A stretch of 64,000 nucleotides of DNA from Nocardioides szechwanensis (GCF_900103935.1 NZ_FNIC01000001.1:317038-381037); one strand, 5' to 3'; positions 24,599 to 33,157 are shown, numbered from the stretch's first letter. Notes: a model not told the origin generated them from the sequence alone. Made by a program: numbers and translations.

Positions 24599-25489
24599 AT
24601 GTCGACGCACCGCGGACGAGGCATGGCCGAGCTGATCCACGAGGGTCGGCGGTCGTTCTCGTTCGAGTTCTTCCCGCCCCGCGACGAGGCCGGCGAAGCC
24701 CAGCTCTGGCAGGCGATTCAGGACCTCGAGCCCTACGAGCCGACGTTCGTCTCGGTGACGTACGGCGCCGGCGGGTCCAGCCGCGACACCACGATCCGGG
24801 TCACCAGCAGGATCGCCCGCGAGACGTCGATGACGCCGATGGCGCACCTGACCTGCGTGGGCCACACCCGCGAGGAGCTGGAGCACATCCTCGACTCCTA
24901 CATCGAGGCCGGCGTCCACCACGTGATGGCGCTGCGCGGCGACCCGTCCGAGGGCCCGCGTGCCGCGTGGACGCCCACCGAGGGCGGGCTCAACTACGCC
25001 ACCGAGCTGGTCGAGATGGCCCACTCCCGCGGTGACTTCCGCATCGGCGTGGCCGCCTTCCCCGAGGGCCACCCGTCCGCCGAGTCGCTCGACCAGGACG
25101 CCGAGGTGCTCGTCGCCAAGGCCCGGGCCGGCGCGGAGTTCGCGGTGACCCAGATGTTCTTCCGCTCCGAGGACTACTTCGGGCTGGTCGAGCGGGTGCG
25201 CGCCCACGGCGTCGACATGCCGATCCTGCCCGGCATCATGCCGATCCTGAACCTCGCCGCGATCCGCCGCCAGGGCGAGCTGATCGGGACCGACGTACCC
25301 GACGACATCGTGGCGCGGATCGCGGCCAAGGACGGCGACCCGGTCGCCATGCGCGCCGAGGGCATCGCGATCGCGGGCGAGCTCTGCGAGGAGCTGCTCG
25401 CGGGCGGCGCCCCGGGCCTGCACTTCTACACGCTCAACCGGTCCAAGGCGACGCGCGAGATCTTCGAGCACCTCAAGATCACGGTCTGA
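24599..25489 (+). CDS. metF: Methylenetetrahydrofolate reductase
   Basis: A 296-residue FAD-dependent reductase that makes 5-methyltetrahydrofolate for methionine synthesis. N-terminal SFSFEFFPPRDE (catalytic Glu region), FVSVTYGAGGSSRDTT, HLTCVGHTREEL, MALRGDP and FAVTQMFF are family landmarks. ATG at 24599 is used; frames that open further upstream run antisense to the prenyl synthase gene. In M. tuberculosis the MetF-related Rv2172c is at the same position next to idsA2. It diverges from the prenyl synthase with a 49-nt spacer. Confidence 0.94.
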   Translation: MSTHRGRGMAELIHEGRRSFSFEFFPPRDEAGEAQLWQAIQDLEPYEPTFVSVTYGAGGSSRDTTIRVTSRIARETSMTPMAHLTCVGHTREELEHILDSYIEAGVHHVMALRGDPSEGPRAAWTPTEGGLNYATELVEMAHSRGDFRIGVAAFPEGHPSAESLDQDAEVLVAKARAGAEFAVTQMFFRSEDYFGLVERVRAHGVDMPILPGIMPILNLAAIRRQGELIGTDVPDDIVARIAAKDGDPVAMRAEGIAIAGELCEELLAGGAPGLHFYTLNRSKATREIFEHLKITV

Positions 25490-25514
25490 GCCTCGGACGA
25501 CTAGCGTCGCGAGC

Positions 25515-26114
25515 ATGCGCACCATCACCGTCACCGGTCACGGCACCGCCACGGTCGTCCCCGACACCGCGGTCGTCCGCGTCAGCGCCGTCCACCGGGC
25601 GCCCACGCTGGCCGAGGCCCTGGCCGGCGCCTCGTCCGCCGGCGCCGCCGTGACGACCGTGGCCCGCGCCCACGTCGACGCAGCCCGGCTGTCGTCGCGC
25701 GAGCTGTCGGTCTGGCCCGCCCACGACCACGAGGGACGCCAGTCCGGCTTCGAGGCACGGCACGCCTACACCGTCACCTGCGGCGACCTCGACGTCGCCG
25801 GCACGCTCGTCGCCGAGCTCGCGGCGCAGGTCGGCGACCGTCTCCAGGTGGAGGGGGTCTCGCTCGAGGTGTCCGACACCGCCGCCGCGGTGACCGCCGC
25901 ACGCGAGGCGGCGTACGCCGATGCCCGCGCCCGCGCCGAGCACCTCGCCGGTCTCGCCCACGTGTCGCTCGGTGACGTGCAGTCGGTCGTCGAAGGGGGC
26001 GGCGTGGTCCCGATGGCGCGCGGCTTCGAGGCGATGGCCAAGGGCGACGTGGTCCTCGAGCCGGGCGAGAGCTCGCTCGGCCAGGCGCTCACCGTCACCT
26101 GGGCGATCCTGTAG
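25515..26114 (+). CDS. SIMPL domain-containing protein
   Basis: A 199-residue protein of the SIMPL/DUF541 family: N-terminal ITVTGHGTATVVPDTAVVRV, a central duplicated alpha/beta region, and C-terminal AREAAYADARARAEHLAGLA followed by VSLGDVQSVVEG. Family members are mostly periplasmic or secreted (for example BP26), but no signal peptide is visible here, so this copy is probably cytoplasmic. The function is unknown. The stop is separated from the convergent oxidoreductase stop by one base. Confidence 0.85.
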   Translation: MRTITVTGHGTATVVPDTAVVRVSAVHRAPTLAEALAGASSAGAAVTTVARAHVDAARLSSRELSVWPAHDHEGRQSGFEARHAYTVTCGDLDVAGTLVAELAAQVGDRLQVEGVSLEVSDTAAAVTAAREAAYADARARAEHLAGLAHVSLGDVQSVVEGGGVVPMARGFEAMAKGDVVLEPGESSLGQALTVTWAIL

Positions 26115-26115
26115 C

Positions 26116-27417
26116 TCAGGCCGGCCCGATCGCCTGCGCCACGAGCGCGGCCGACAGCCCGACGTACGGCAGCCCGCCGCCGGGAGTGGCGTGGGCCCCG
26201 GCGGCGTAGACGCCGGGGATGGGGGTCGTCGGCCCGAGCCGCTGCCGCACGGTCGCGCGTCCTTGCCAGAGCACGCCCATCGGTGAGCCGCCCCAGTCGT
26301 CGACCAGGTCGCGGGGCGAGCGGTCGACGCGGACGACGACCTGCTCGCGCACGTCGATCTTGTGCCGGGCCAGTGCCCGCAGGAGGTCCTCGGCGAGCTT
26401 GCCGCGCCCGTGGACCGTCCACGCGGCGCCGCCCTCGGGCGCCGTGCCTCCGGTGCGTACGACGAGCAGCGGGTCGCCGTGCAGGACCAGCTCGCGGGGG
26501 AGGTCGGGCAGCTCGCCCTCGAGACCGAGGTAGCTGACCACGGGCGGGATCGCCGGCATCGTGCGCTCGACGTACGACGCGAGCGCCGGCAGGCGGCGCG
26601 GGTCGATGGCCACCACGACGACATCGGCGGCGATCTCGCCCAGGTCGGTGGCCACGGCGGCGACCCGGCCCTCGCGCACGACGAGGTCGCGGACCGGGGT
26701 GTCGGTGAGCACGGTGACGCCGCGGGTCGCGAGCCGGGCCTCGAGGGCGGTCGCGAGGGCACCCATGCCGCCGGTGATCGTCCAGGCGTCGAAGCGCTGC
26801 TCGAGGTAGGCGCGCAGCCCCGCCCACGCCGGCACGTTGCGCAGGTCGTGTCCCTCGGCGACGAACGGGTACCCGGCGACGAGGGCGAGCCGCTCGTCGC
26901 GGAAGCTCTTGCGCAGGCGCTTGTGGAGGGTCTCGCGGCTGTTGAGCCGGGCCGCCACCTCCTTGGGCAGGGCGGCCGGGTCCCAGGGGACCTCGAAGTA
27001 GCCGCGGCGCAGCACCTCCCAGTCCTCGTTGAACGACTCCACGTAGTCGACCCAGACCTGCCCGAGGCCGCGGCCGAGCTCGTCGAACGCCGCCAGCTGG
27101 GCGCCGCGCGTCCCGCCGGGGAGCCGGACGCTGGTGCGGTCCTCGAAGCGGTGCTCACGCACGACGTCGAGCGCGACCAGTTCGAGCTCCTTCTCGACCG
27201 GGCGGCCGGACTTGCGGAAGAGGTCGCGCACCACCGCGGGCAGCAGCGTCGACGTGGCCGCGCCGTCCCAGGTGTAGCCGCTCTCGCTGACCGTGCCGAG
27301 GGCCCCGCCCAGCGTGCGTGCGCGTTCGAGGAGCGTGACCTCGTGGCCGAGCTTGGCCAGCCGGGCCGCCGACGCGAGGCCGCCGAAGCCACCCCCGACC
27401 ACCACCACCCGCGCCAT
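26116..27417 (-). CDS. Phytoene desaturase-like FAD-dependent oxidoreductase
   Basis: A 433-residue flavoprotein with an N-terminal Rossmann dinucleotide-binding motif VVGGGFGGLASA, the glutamate-ending strand LLERARTLGGALGT, and a C-terminal FAD motif in IPGVYAAGAHATPGGGLPYV. This layout is that of phytoene desaturase and carotenoid or amine oxidase relatives. ATG at 27417 is the start; a longer frame lacks family support. No other carotenoid genes are adjacent, although a prenyl synthase lies 1.6 kb away. It is probably co-transcribed with the ATP-grasp gene, which ends 10 nt upstream of its start. Confidence 0.8.
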   Translation of the reverse strand: MARVVVVGGGFGGLASAARLAKLGHEVTLLERARTLGGALGTVSESGYTWDGAATSTLLPAVVRDLFRKSGRPVEKELELVALDVVREHRFEDRTSVRLPGGTRGAQLAAFDELGRGLGQVWVDYVESFNEDWEVLRRGYFEVPWDPAALPKEVAARLNSRETLHKRLRKSFRDERLALVAGYPFVAEGHDLRNVPAWAGLRAYLEQRFDAWTITGGMGALATALEARLATRGVTVLTDTPVRDLVVREGRVAAVATDLGEIAADVVVVAIDPRRLPALASYVERTMPAIPPVVSYLGLEGELPDLPRELVLHGDPLLVVRTGGTAPEGGAAWTVHGRGKLAEDLLRALARHKIDVREQVVVRVDRSPRDLVDDWGGSPMGVLWQGRATVRQRLGPTTPIPGVYAAGAHATPGGGLPYVGLSAALVAQAIGPA

Positions 27418-27427
27418 GGCGGCGACC

Positions 27428-28843
27428 CTACTGGCGAATCGGTCGGCGCACGTCGGGGGCGGCCTCCAGCGCCCCGAAGCCGGTGCCGAACTCACGGTCG
27501 ACGAACCGGAACAGCCCCGCGTTGACGGTCGCGAGCCGCTGGCCGCGCACGAGTGCGGCGCAGGGGTCGAGCTTGGCGAACAGCCCGGTGGCGGTGTCGG
27601 CCGCGACCAGCGTGTTGCCGGTCTCGCGGTCGGCGCGCGCGAAGTCGCGCCCGTCCCAGGCGACCGGGAAGGCGACGTCGCCGCCCACCTTGGCGTCGCC
27701 CTCCGACATCGCGACCGCCTTGGCGGCGCGCCGGGAGTCCATCAGCGGCACCAGCCGCTCGAGGTCGGCGACGGTCAGCCCGGTGTCGACGCCCGCGACC
27801 AGGTTGGCCTGGAGCAGGGTGAAGAACCACCGGTCGACCTCGGAGACCACCGTCGCGCCGGCGGACATCCTCGAGTTGAGCTCGGTGGGCAGGAAGCCGT
27901 CGGCGGTCAGCACCCCGTCGATCCCGAACGCGCCCCGGTAGCCGTGGGCCGACGCGAGGTGCGCGCCCACCCGTCGTACGGCGTCACGCATGGCGTCGCG
28001 GTCGGCGTCGGGCGGGTCCCACGTCGTGCCGATGCCGCCGTAGACGAAGCGCCGCTCGCCCACGTCGCGCAGCGTCGCGATCTCGACCGGCCGGAACGCC
28101 GCCGTGCCGTCGGGCAGCACGACGCCGTGGATCGAGCACGGCACGCCCTCGAGGAACGGCATCACCCGGACCCGGTCGCAGCGCGGTGCGAAGAACCGGA
28201 GGGCGCCGGCCCGGTCCCGCTCGTCGAGCACCCAGCGCACGTAGTTGCCGCCGCCGTTGAACCCGTCGCGCGCATCGCCCGACCACACCGCGCCGAGCGG
28301 ACCGGCCAGCTCGTCGGTCGCGGCCCCGAGGGCGTCGGGCTCGGTGGCCACGATGCGGTACGGCGCGCCTGGCACGCCCGCCGCCTCCCACACGGCGTCG
28401 GCGACCATCTTGTCCTCGAGCGCGAGGAACGCGGCCGGCCGGCCGAAGGTGACCGGGCGCCCGTCGATCGGCTCGTCGGTCGTGACGAACGGGTTGGTGA
28501 ACCACACGCCCTCACGGGCGGGGTCGAACCGCTCCACCGCGGCGGCGGCCCCCGGCGGCAGCTCGCGCGCCATCCGGTCCATCAGCCGCAGCTCGTCGGT
28601 GACCGAGTCGACGTCCGGCGGCACGATCTCCACGACCTCCGCGTCGTCCGGCTCGGGAATCGGCCCGGCCCCGCGACCGGTCGACACGACCAGCACCGGG
28701 CAGCCGAGGCCGCGCAGCCAGGACACGGCCTGGGTGGCCCCGGCCAGGATGCTCGGGCCCACGACGACCGGCCGCCCGGCGTAGAGCGCGGCCAGCCGAG
28801 CGGTCACGGCGGCGCGGACGGCGTCGTCGCTCAGGTCCTCCAT
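27428..28843 (-). CDS. ATP-grasp domain protein of unknown substrate
   Basis: A 471-residue protein. The central part (about 140-350) has the features of an ATP-grasp ligase: a Lys in ALEDKMVADAV, a Gly-rich stretch in FNGGGNYVRWV, FLEGVPCSIHGVVL and the metal-binding FGIDGVLTADGFLPTELNSR with acidic residues and Asn. The N-terminal 100 residues resemble a Rossmann-like preATP-grasp domain. Such enzymes join carboxylates to amines or thiols through an acyl phosphate. No biosynthetic partners are adjacent apart from the desaturase-like gene 10 nt downstream, so the product is unknown. Confidence 0.8.
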   Translation of the reverse strand: MEDLSDDAVRAAVTARLAALYAGRPVVVGPSILAGATQAVSWLRGLGCPVLVVSTGRGAGPIPEPDDAEVVEIVPPDVDSVTDELRLMDRMARELPPGAAAAVERFDPAREGVWFTNPFVTTDEPIDGRPVTFGRPAAFLALEDKMVADAVWEAAGVPGAPYRIVATEPDALGAATDELAGPLGAVWSGDARDGFNGGGNYVRWVLDERDRAGALRFFAPRCDRVRVMPFLEGVPCSIHGVVLPDGTAAFRPVEIATLRDVGERRFVYGGIGTTWDPPDADRDAMRDAVRRVGAHLASAHGYRGAFGIDGVLTADGFLPTELNSRMSAGATVVSEVDRWFFTLLQANLVAGVDTGLTVADLERLVPLMDSRRAAKAVAMSEGDAKVGGDVAFPVAWDGRDFARADRETGNTLVAADTATGLFAKLDPCAALVRGQRLATVNAGLFRFVDREFGTGFGALEAAPDVRRPIRQ

Positions 28844-28979
28844 GTGGAGACGCTAGTGCCGCGTGTCGAAGTAGTTGGGTGTTTGGCGTACTCAGGGTGT
28901 CGGCCTCGCAAGGCGGCGGCGCGAAGGCATACCTGGTCGTCTGTTGAGCGTCGCCAACGCAGCGAGGTGCGTGCCATGG

Positions 28980-28994
28980 GCGCGCGAAGCGCGC
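28980..28994. terminator. Short GC hairpin with GAA loop
   Basis: GCGCGC, GAA, GCGCGC form a 6-bp hairpin with a 3-nt loop in the 172-nt spacer between two minus-strand genes, 22 nt downstream of the DUF4126 stop. The rest of the spacer shows no ORF or clear promoter. Similar C-GAA-G hairpins occur at 31026-31044. Confidence 0.4.
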
Positions 28995-29015
28995 AAGAAC
29001 TTCGGACACGGGGCA

Positions 29016-29624
29016 CTAGGTGACCGAGGTGGGGCCGGCCACTGGTTTGCGGTCGCGTCGCTGGCGCACCCGCCGCCAGCCGCGGCGCACGAGCTTGGCC
29101 ACCAGGTAGAGCACGACCAGGCCGACGGCGAGCAGCACGCCCGCGATCGCGGCGGCGGCCGCGGGGTGCTCGACCGCGAACCACACCAGGGCGAGCACGG
29201 TGACGTCCTCGGCGACGCTGGCACCGATGTTGGTGACCGGCTCGGGCGAGGAGTTGATCGCGAGCCGGCTGCCGGCCTTGACGAGGTGCGAGAGCAGCGC
29301 GGTGCCGCCGCCGACCACGCCGTTGACGGCCTGCGCCAGGGAGTCGGCGTCGCCGGCGAGGAGCACGCCGATGACCGCGCCCGCCGTGGGCCGCACCAGC
29401 GTGGAGACGACGTCCCAGGCGGAGTCGACGTAGGGGATCTTGTCGGCCACGAACTCCATCGCGTAGAGGAACCCGGCCACCGTCAGCACCTCCCAGCGGC
29501 CGAGGGCGTCGGGGATCTCGGCAACGTTGCCGACGCGGTCGTAGATGCCGAGCACCAGCACGACCAGGTAGGCGTTGACGCCGCTGGCCCAGCCGCTCGA
29601 GAACGCCAGGGGGAGGGACTCCAC
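29016..29624 (-). CDS. DUF4126 family membrane protein
   Basis: A 202-residue protein with about five hydrophobic helices. SGWASGVNAYLVVLVLGI and VADKIPYVDSAWDVVSTLVRPTAGAVIG (given by its ends) are hallmarks of DUF4126, and the C-terminal tail is basic (RRGWRRVRQRRDRK). The function is unknown. GTG at 29624 is chosen because it begins just before the conserved N-terminus; a longer frame overlaps the ArsC-like gene. It is on the same strand as the two small genes upstream and may be co-transcribed (32-nt gap). Confidence 0.85.
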   Translation of the reverse strand: MESLPLAFSSGWASGVNAYLVVLVLGIYDRVGNVAEIPDALGRWEVLTVAGFLYAMEFVADKIPYVDSAWDVVSTLVRPTAGAVIGVLLAGDADSLAQAVNGVVGGGTALLSHLVKAGSRLAINSSPEPVTNIGASVAEDVTVLALVWFAVEHPAAAAAIAGVLLAVGLVVLYLVAKLVRRGWRRVRQRRDRKPVAGPTSVT

Positions 29625-29656
29625 GCAGGTGATCGTAGGCGCCGGGCCCGTCGGCG

Positions 29657-30016
29657 CTAGGGCGCGGAGATGATCCGGGCGAGCGAGTCGGCGTCCCGTC
29701 CGACGACCGTGGTGCCGTCGGCGGCGGTCAGGATCGGGCGTTGGAGGGCGCGCGGGTGGGCGGCCAGGGCGGCGATCCACGCGTCGCGGTGCGCCGGCTC
29801 GCGGGGCAGGTCGATGCCCTCCTCGGCGGCCTCCTTGGCGCGAGCGATGTCCCAGGGCTCCAGCCCGAGCCGGTCGAGCACCCCCGCGATCTCCTCGGCG
29901 TTCGGCGGGTCCTCGAGGTAGCGGCGTACGACGTAGTCGGCACCGGCCGCGTCGAGCTCCGACACCGCGGTGCGGCACTTGGAGCACGCGGGGTTGAGCC
30001 AGATCTCGATACTCAT
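29657..30016 (-). CDS. ArsC/Spx-family thioredoxin-fold protein
   Basis: A 119-residue protein of the glutaredoxin-dependent arsenate reductase (ArsC) family. The active-site Cys11 lies in NPACSKCRTA with Cys14 after it, and RRYLEDPPNAEE and PREPAHRDAWIAALAAHP follow; the latter aligns with the family segment before the conserved Arg of LQRPIL. The second Cys gives a CxxC that is unusual for classic ArsC and more like YfgD or Spx relatives. No ars operon genes adjoin it. It lies 1 nt from the YbaK gene stop. Confidence 0.82.
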   Translation of the reverse strand: MSIEIWLNPACSKCRTAVSELDAAGADYVVRRYLEDPPNAEEIAGVLDRLGLEPWDIARAKEAAEEGIDLPREPAHRDAWIAALAAHPRALQRPILTAADGTTVVGRDADSLARIISAP

Positions 30017-30017
30017 G

Positions 30018-30494
30018 TCACTCGACGTCGATCTCGGTGGCGCCGGTGAGGGCGACCAGCTCGTCGTACGACGTGGAGAAGACCGCGGCCGGGTGGCCGG
30101 CGGCGGCCCAGACGACGTCGTACCTGCGCAGCCAGGGGTCGAGGTACGTCGGCACCGGTGCCGGGTGGGCGATGGGGGAGACCCCGCCGATCACCTGGCC
30201 GGTGTGCTCGCGCACGAACTCGGGCTTGGCCCGCCGCAGCGCACCGACCCCGAGGGTGGCCGAGACCTTGGCCTGGTCGACCCGGTGGGCGCCGGAGGTG
30301 AGGATCAGGACCGGGGCGCCGTCGGCCTCGAAGACCAGGCTGTTGGCGATCGCCCCGACCTCGCAGCCCAGCGCCTCCGCGGCCAGTGCGGCGGTGTGGA
30401 CGCTGTCGGGCAGAATGACGATCTCGCCCACCCCACCGAGACGAGCATGCTCGCCCCGGAAGCGCGCGATACCGGGGTGCTCCGTCGTCGTCAT
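30018..30494 (-). CDS. YbaK/EbsC-family aminoacyl-tRNA deacylase
   Basis: A 158-residue protein of the YbaK/ProX family, which hydrolyses mischarged aminoacyl-tRNAs such as Cys- or Ala-tRNAPro. The conserved KVSATLGVGALRRA and GQVIGGVSPIAHP motifs are present, and the Lys in DQAKVS matches the catalytic Lys. ATG at 30494 is used. Its stop is 1 nt before the ArsC-like start, so the two form an operon. Confidence 0.88.
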   Translation of the reverse strand: MTTTEHPGIARFRGEHARLGGVGEIVILPDSVHTAALAAEALGCEVGAIANSLVFEADGAPVLILTSGAHRVDQAKVSATLGVGALRRAKPEFVREHTGQVIGGVSPIAHPAPVPTYLDPWLRRYDVVWAAAGHPAAVFSTSYDELVALTGATEIDVE

Positions 30495-30549
30495 GGTGCG
30501 ACTCTAGTGTCGCCGCCCGGCGCAGTGCCCCAGAGAGAACAGGTGTTCC

Positions 30550-30990
30550 ATGATCCAGCAGCCGCCCTCGGTGACCCTCGCGGTCCGACTCATGGTCGGA
30601 CTTGTGGTCCTCGGCGCTGCGGTCACGGTGCTCACGGTCGTCCAGCGTGACGAGCTGATCGAGGCGTGGTCGGTCGGACACCCGGCCGACAGCTCGATCC
30701 AGCCCCCGGCGTTCGTGCCGGTGGCGATCGTGCTCTACGTCGTGCTGGCCGGGCTGATCCTGGTGCTCATCCCGTTCCTGCGCACCGCCCACAACTGGGC
30801 CCGGTGGAGCCTGGTGGCGATGGTCCTGATGGTCGCGCTGTCGACCCTGGCCTGCCTGCGCACCGACCCGCCGGTGCTGTTCGTGGTCTTCTCGATCGCC
30901 TCGCTGCCGCTCGACGCGGCCATCCTCTACGCCCTCCTCCACCGCGACACGTCCGCCTTCCTGCGCGACGAAGTCCCGGTCCGAGCCTGA
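30550..30990 (+). CDS. Hypothetical four-helix membrane protein
   Basis: A 146-residue protein with four predicted membrane helices (about 10-28, 56-76, 84-100 and 108-127). The motif FLRTAHNWARWSLVAMVLMV and the loop between helices 1 and 2 resemble uncharacterised actinobacterial membrane proteins. There is no recognisable active site. ATG at 30550 lies 55 nt from the divergent YbaK gene. Two hairpins follow the stop codon. Confidence 0.65.
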   Translation: MIQQPPSVTLAVRLMVGLVVLGAAVTVLTVVQRDELIEAWSVGHPADSSIQPPAFVPVAIVLYVVLAGLILVLIPFLRTAHNWARWSLVAMVLMVALSTLACLRTDPPVLFVVFSIASLPLDAAILYALLHRDTSAFLRDEVPVRA

Positions 30991-30997
30991 CGAGCCG

Positions 30998-31044
30998 GGA
31001 GTACGAGCGAAGCGAGTACTCCTAAGGAAGGACGAAGTCCTTCC
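30998..31044 (+). terminator. Tandem hairpins between the membrane protein gene and the SOS promoter
   Basis: The first hairpin has arms GGAGTAC (30998-31004) and GTACTCC (31016-31022) around GAGCGAAGCGA. The second is GGAAGGAC (31026-31033), loop GAA, GTCCTTCC (31037-31044), a perfect 8-bp stem. They probably insulate the LexA-controlled promoter from upstream transcription. Confidence 0.6.
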
Positions 31045-31069
31045 CACTGTCGGTGGTGCGGTGTACCTT

Positions 31070-31101
31070 GACGGTGTTCGAACAAGTGTTCGAACACCGT
31101 C
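31070..31101 (+). promoter_or_regulatory. LexA (SOS) box upstream of DUF6504 gene
   Basis: TCGAAC-AAGT-GTTCGA at 31078-31093 is a perfect match to the actinobacterial LexA box TCGAAC(N4)GTTCGA. The symmetry extends to 14-bp arms (31070-31083 and 31088-31101). TTGACG at 31068-31073 could be the -35 element under it. The first gene starts 55 nt downstream. Confidence 0.9.
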
Positions 31102-31155
31102 GGCGGGGACGACCTCGACCCCCGTCCCCGCCGGCACCGGTGCGAGGAGGACAGC

Positions 31156-31476
31156 ATGAGGCGCTACGACGACCCGGTGGAGGTGCGCAAGGGCGGTGAC
31201 GGCCCCGAGCAGTTCCTGTGGCGCGGCCGGTTGTGGAAGGTCCGGGCAGTGCTCGCCCACTGGGTCGAGACCGGCCCGTGGTGGCAGGGCACTACTTCTG
31301 AAGGGGTGTCCGGCGCGCCATCCGCTCTGGGCGCCGACCTGCTCGCCGAGCGCGAGCTCTGGCGGGTCGAGGCGGGCCGCGGGCTCGCCGACGCCGGCGC
31401 CGACGGTGGCGGGGTCTTCGACCTCTCCTTCGACTGGTCCGACGGCTGCTGGCAGCTCGTCGGCTGCGAGGACTGA
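31156..31476 (+). CDS. DUF6504 family protein
   Basis: A 106-residue soluble protein. FLWRGRLWKVRAVLAHWVE and the C-terminal FDLSFDWSDGCWQLVG are characteristic of DUF6504, a small family I know mainly from actinobacterial clusters with DnaE2. GAGGAGG lies before the ATG at good spacing. It is the first gene after a perfect LexA box and is followed by the HEPN gene after 1 nt, so it should be induced by DNA damage. The biochemical role is unknown; the Trp-rich beta pattern suggests a small binding domain. Confidence 0.82.
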   Translation: MRRYDDPVEVRKGGDGPEQFLWRGRLWKVRAVLAHWVETGPWWQGTTSEGVSGAPSALGADLLAERELWRVEAGRGLADAGADGGGVFDLSFDWSDGCWQLVGCED

Positions 31477-31477
31477 G

Positions 31478-31948
31478 ATGAGCGAGATGCCCAACCCCTA
31501 CGCCCTCCCGGCCACCACCCACTCCTACCTCGCCCGCAGCGCCGAGTCGCTCACCGAGGCGGTCGTCGCCACCGACGTCCCCACCCGCTACGCCCTGGCC
31601 CACGTCAGTGCGCTGCGGGCCGCGGCCGCGCTGCTCGCCGCCCGGGCCCGCCCGGCCCCGGCCCGGCGGCGCCCGCAGAAGAACGCCTGGGTGCTGCTGG
31701 CCGAGGTCGCCCCCGAGCTGGGGGAGTGGGCCACGTTCTTCGCCGCCGGTGCCGCCAAGCGGGCCGCGGCCGAGGCCGGCTCGACCCGCGCCGTGTCCGA
31801 GCGCGAGGCCGACGACCTGGTCCGTGACGCTGACCGGTTCCTCGGCGTGGTGGAGGCCTCGCTCGGCCTGGTGCCGCACGCGCCGCTCGCGGTCGTCCCG
31901 CGGGCAAGGGTTATCCCGTCTCGACGCGAGGTCTCCCGCTCCGCTTAG
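31478..31948 (+). CDS. SAV_6107-family HEPN domain protein
   Basis: A 156-residue helical protein of the SAV_6107-type HEPN family. LPATTHSYLARSAESLTEAV and RYALAHVSALRAAAALLAAR correspond to the HEPN helices, with a later KNAWVLLAEVAPELGEWATF and a repeat of the acidic DDLVRDADRFLG. The R-x4-6-H catalytic motif of RNase-type HEPN proteins is not obvious, so RNase activity is not claimed. Spacing of 1 nt to DUF6504 and 8 nt to the nuclease gene makes an operon downstream of the LexA box. Confidence 0.82.
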   Translation: MSEMPNPYALPATTHSYLARSAESLTEAVVATDVPTRYALAHVSALRAAAALLAARARPAPARRRPQKNAWVLLAEVAPELGEWATFFAAGAAKRAAAEAGSTRAVSEREADDLVRDADRFLGVVEASLGLVPHAPLAVVPRARVIPSRREVSRSA

Positions 31949-31956
31949 GTCGTGGG

Positions 31957-33153
31957 GTGAGCCTCCTCCTCGGGTCGCGCCGGCCTCCGCGCCGCGTCGC
32001 GCAGCTGTTGTCAGTCCTCCTCCTCGCGGCCACGCCGGCGCTGGCGCCCGCGATCTCGGTGGTCCCGGTGTCGGTGGTCGACTCCGCCCAGGCCGCGACC
32101 CCGATCACGGTCGCCGCCGCCCGGGCCACGCAGAACGGGTCGAGCGCCACGGTCCGCGGCTACGTCGTGGGCCAGCCGACCTCCTCGACCACGGTCGTCA
32201 CTAGCGGCTTCCCCAGCGACTACGCCCTGGCGCTGGCCGACACCGCCGGCACGACCGACACCTCGCAGATGGTCTACGTGCAGGTCCCGAGCGCCTTCCG
32301 CTCGGCCTGGGGGCTCAAGACCAACCCCTCGCTGATGGGCGACCGGATCGACGTGACCGGCACGCTGTCGGCGTACTTCTCCCATCCGGGCGTCACGGCG
32401 GCCACCGCCTTCGCGGCCGCCGGCACCACCCCCGACCCGCCGACCGGCGGCACCGACGACTACGACACCACCTACTGGGCGCCGGCGATGGGCAAGAGCG
32501 GGGCCGCGCTGGAGTCCTCGCTGCACTCGATCATCTCCAGCGGGGTCACCCGGCTCAGCTACGACCAGGTCTGGAACGCGCTGAAGAAGACCGACCAGGA
32601 CCCCGCCAACGCCAACAACGTGATCGAGCTCTACACCGGCGACAGCTTGGCCAAGACCAACAACGGCGGCGGGGTCGACCAGTGGAACCGCGAGCACGTC
32701 TGGGCCAAGTCGCACGGCGACTTCGGCACCGCCACCGGCCCCGGCACCGACATCCACCACCTCCGCCCCGAGGACGTCACCGTCAACTCCGACCGCGGCA
32801 ACCTCGACTTCGACGAGGGCGGCACCGAGAACGACGAGGCTCCGGGCAACTACGCCGACAGCAACTCCTGGGAGCCGCGCGACGCGGTCAAGGGCGATGT
32901 TGCCCGGATGATCTTCTACATGTCGGTGCGCTACGAAGGCGGCGACGGCTTCCCCGACCTCGAGGTCAACGACATCGTCACCAACGGCTCCGCGCCCGGG
33001 CACGGCCGGCTCTCGGCGCTGCTCCGGTGGAACGCCGAGGATCCGCCGAGTGCCTTCGAGATGCGCCGCAACGACGTCATCTACGTCGACTTCCAGCACA
33101 ACCGCAACCCGTTCATCGACCACCCCGAGTGGGCTGCTGCCATCTGGAACTGA
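31957..33153 (+). CDS. Secreted endonuclease I family nuclease
   Basis: A 398-residue exported protein. An N-terminal signal region with RRPPRRVAQLLSVLLLAATPALA is followed by an OB-fold-like domain (about 47-155, ITVAAARATQNGSSATVRGY) and an endonuclease I (EndA/NucM) domain. The active site is QWNREHVWAKSHG with the catalytic His, followed by DIHHLRPEDVTVNSDRGN. It should degrade extracellular DNA. GTG at 31957 lies 8 nt after the HEPN gene, placing this secreted nuclease in the same LexA-controlled transcription unit, an unusual partner for the SOS cassette. Confidence 0.88.
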   Translation: MSLLLGSRRPPRRVAQLLSVLLLAATPALAPAISVVPVSVVDSAQAATPITVAAARATQNGSSATVRGYVVGQPTSSTTVVTSGFPSDYALALADTAGTTDTSQMVYVQVPSAFRSAWGLKTNPSLMGDRIDVTGTLSAYFSHPGVTAATAFAAAGTTPDPPTGGTDDYDTTYWAPAMGKSGAALESSLHSIISSGVTRLSYDQVWNALKKTDQDPANANNVIELYTGDSLAKTNNGGGVDQWNREHVWAKSHGDFGTATGPGTDIHHLRPEDVTVNSDRGNLDFDEGGTENDEAPGNYADSNSWEPRDAVKGDVARMIFYMSVRYEGGDGFPDLEVNDIVTNGSAPGHGRLSALLRWNAEDPPSAFEMRRNDVIYVDFQHNRNPFIDHPEWAAAIWN

Positions 33154-33157
33154 CGGG

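Noticed and set aside
31478..31948. HEPN protein as an RNase toxin of a toxin-antitoxin pair
   Set aside because: No clear R-x4-6-H motif and no nucleotidyltransferase antitoxin next to it; the neighbours are SOS genes.
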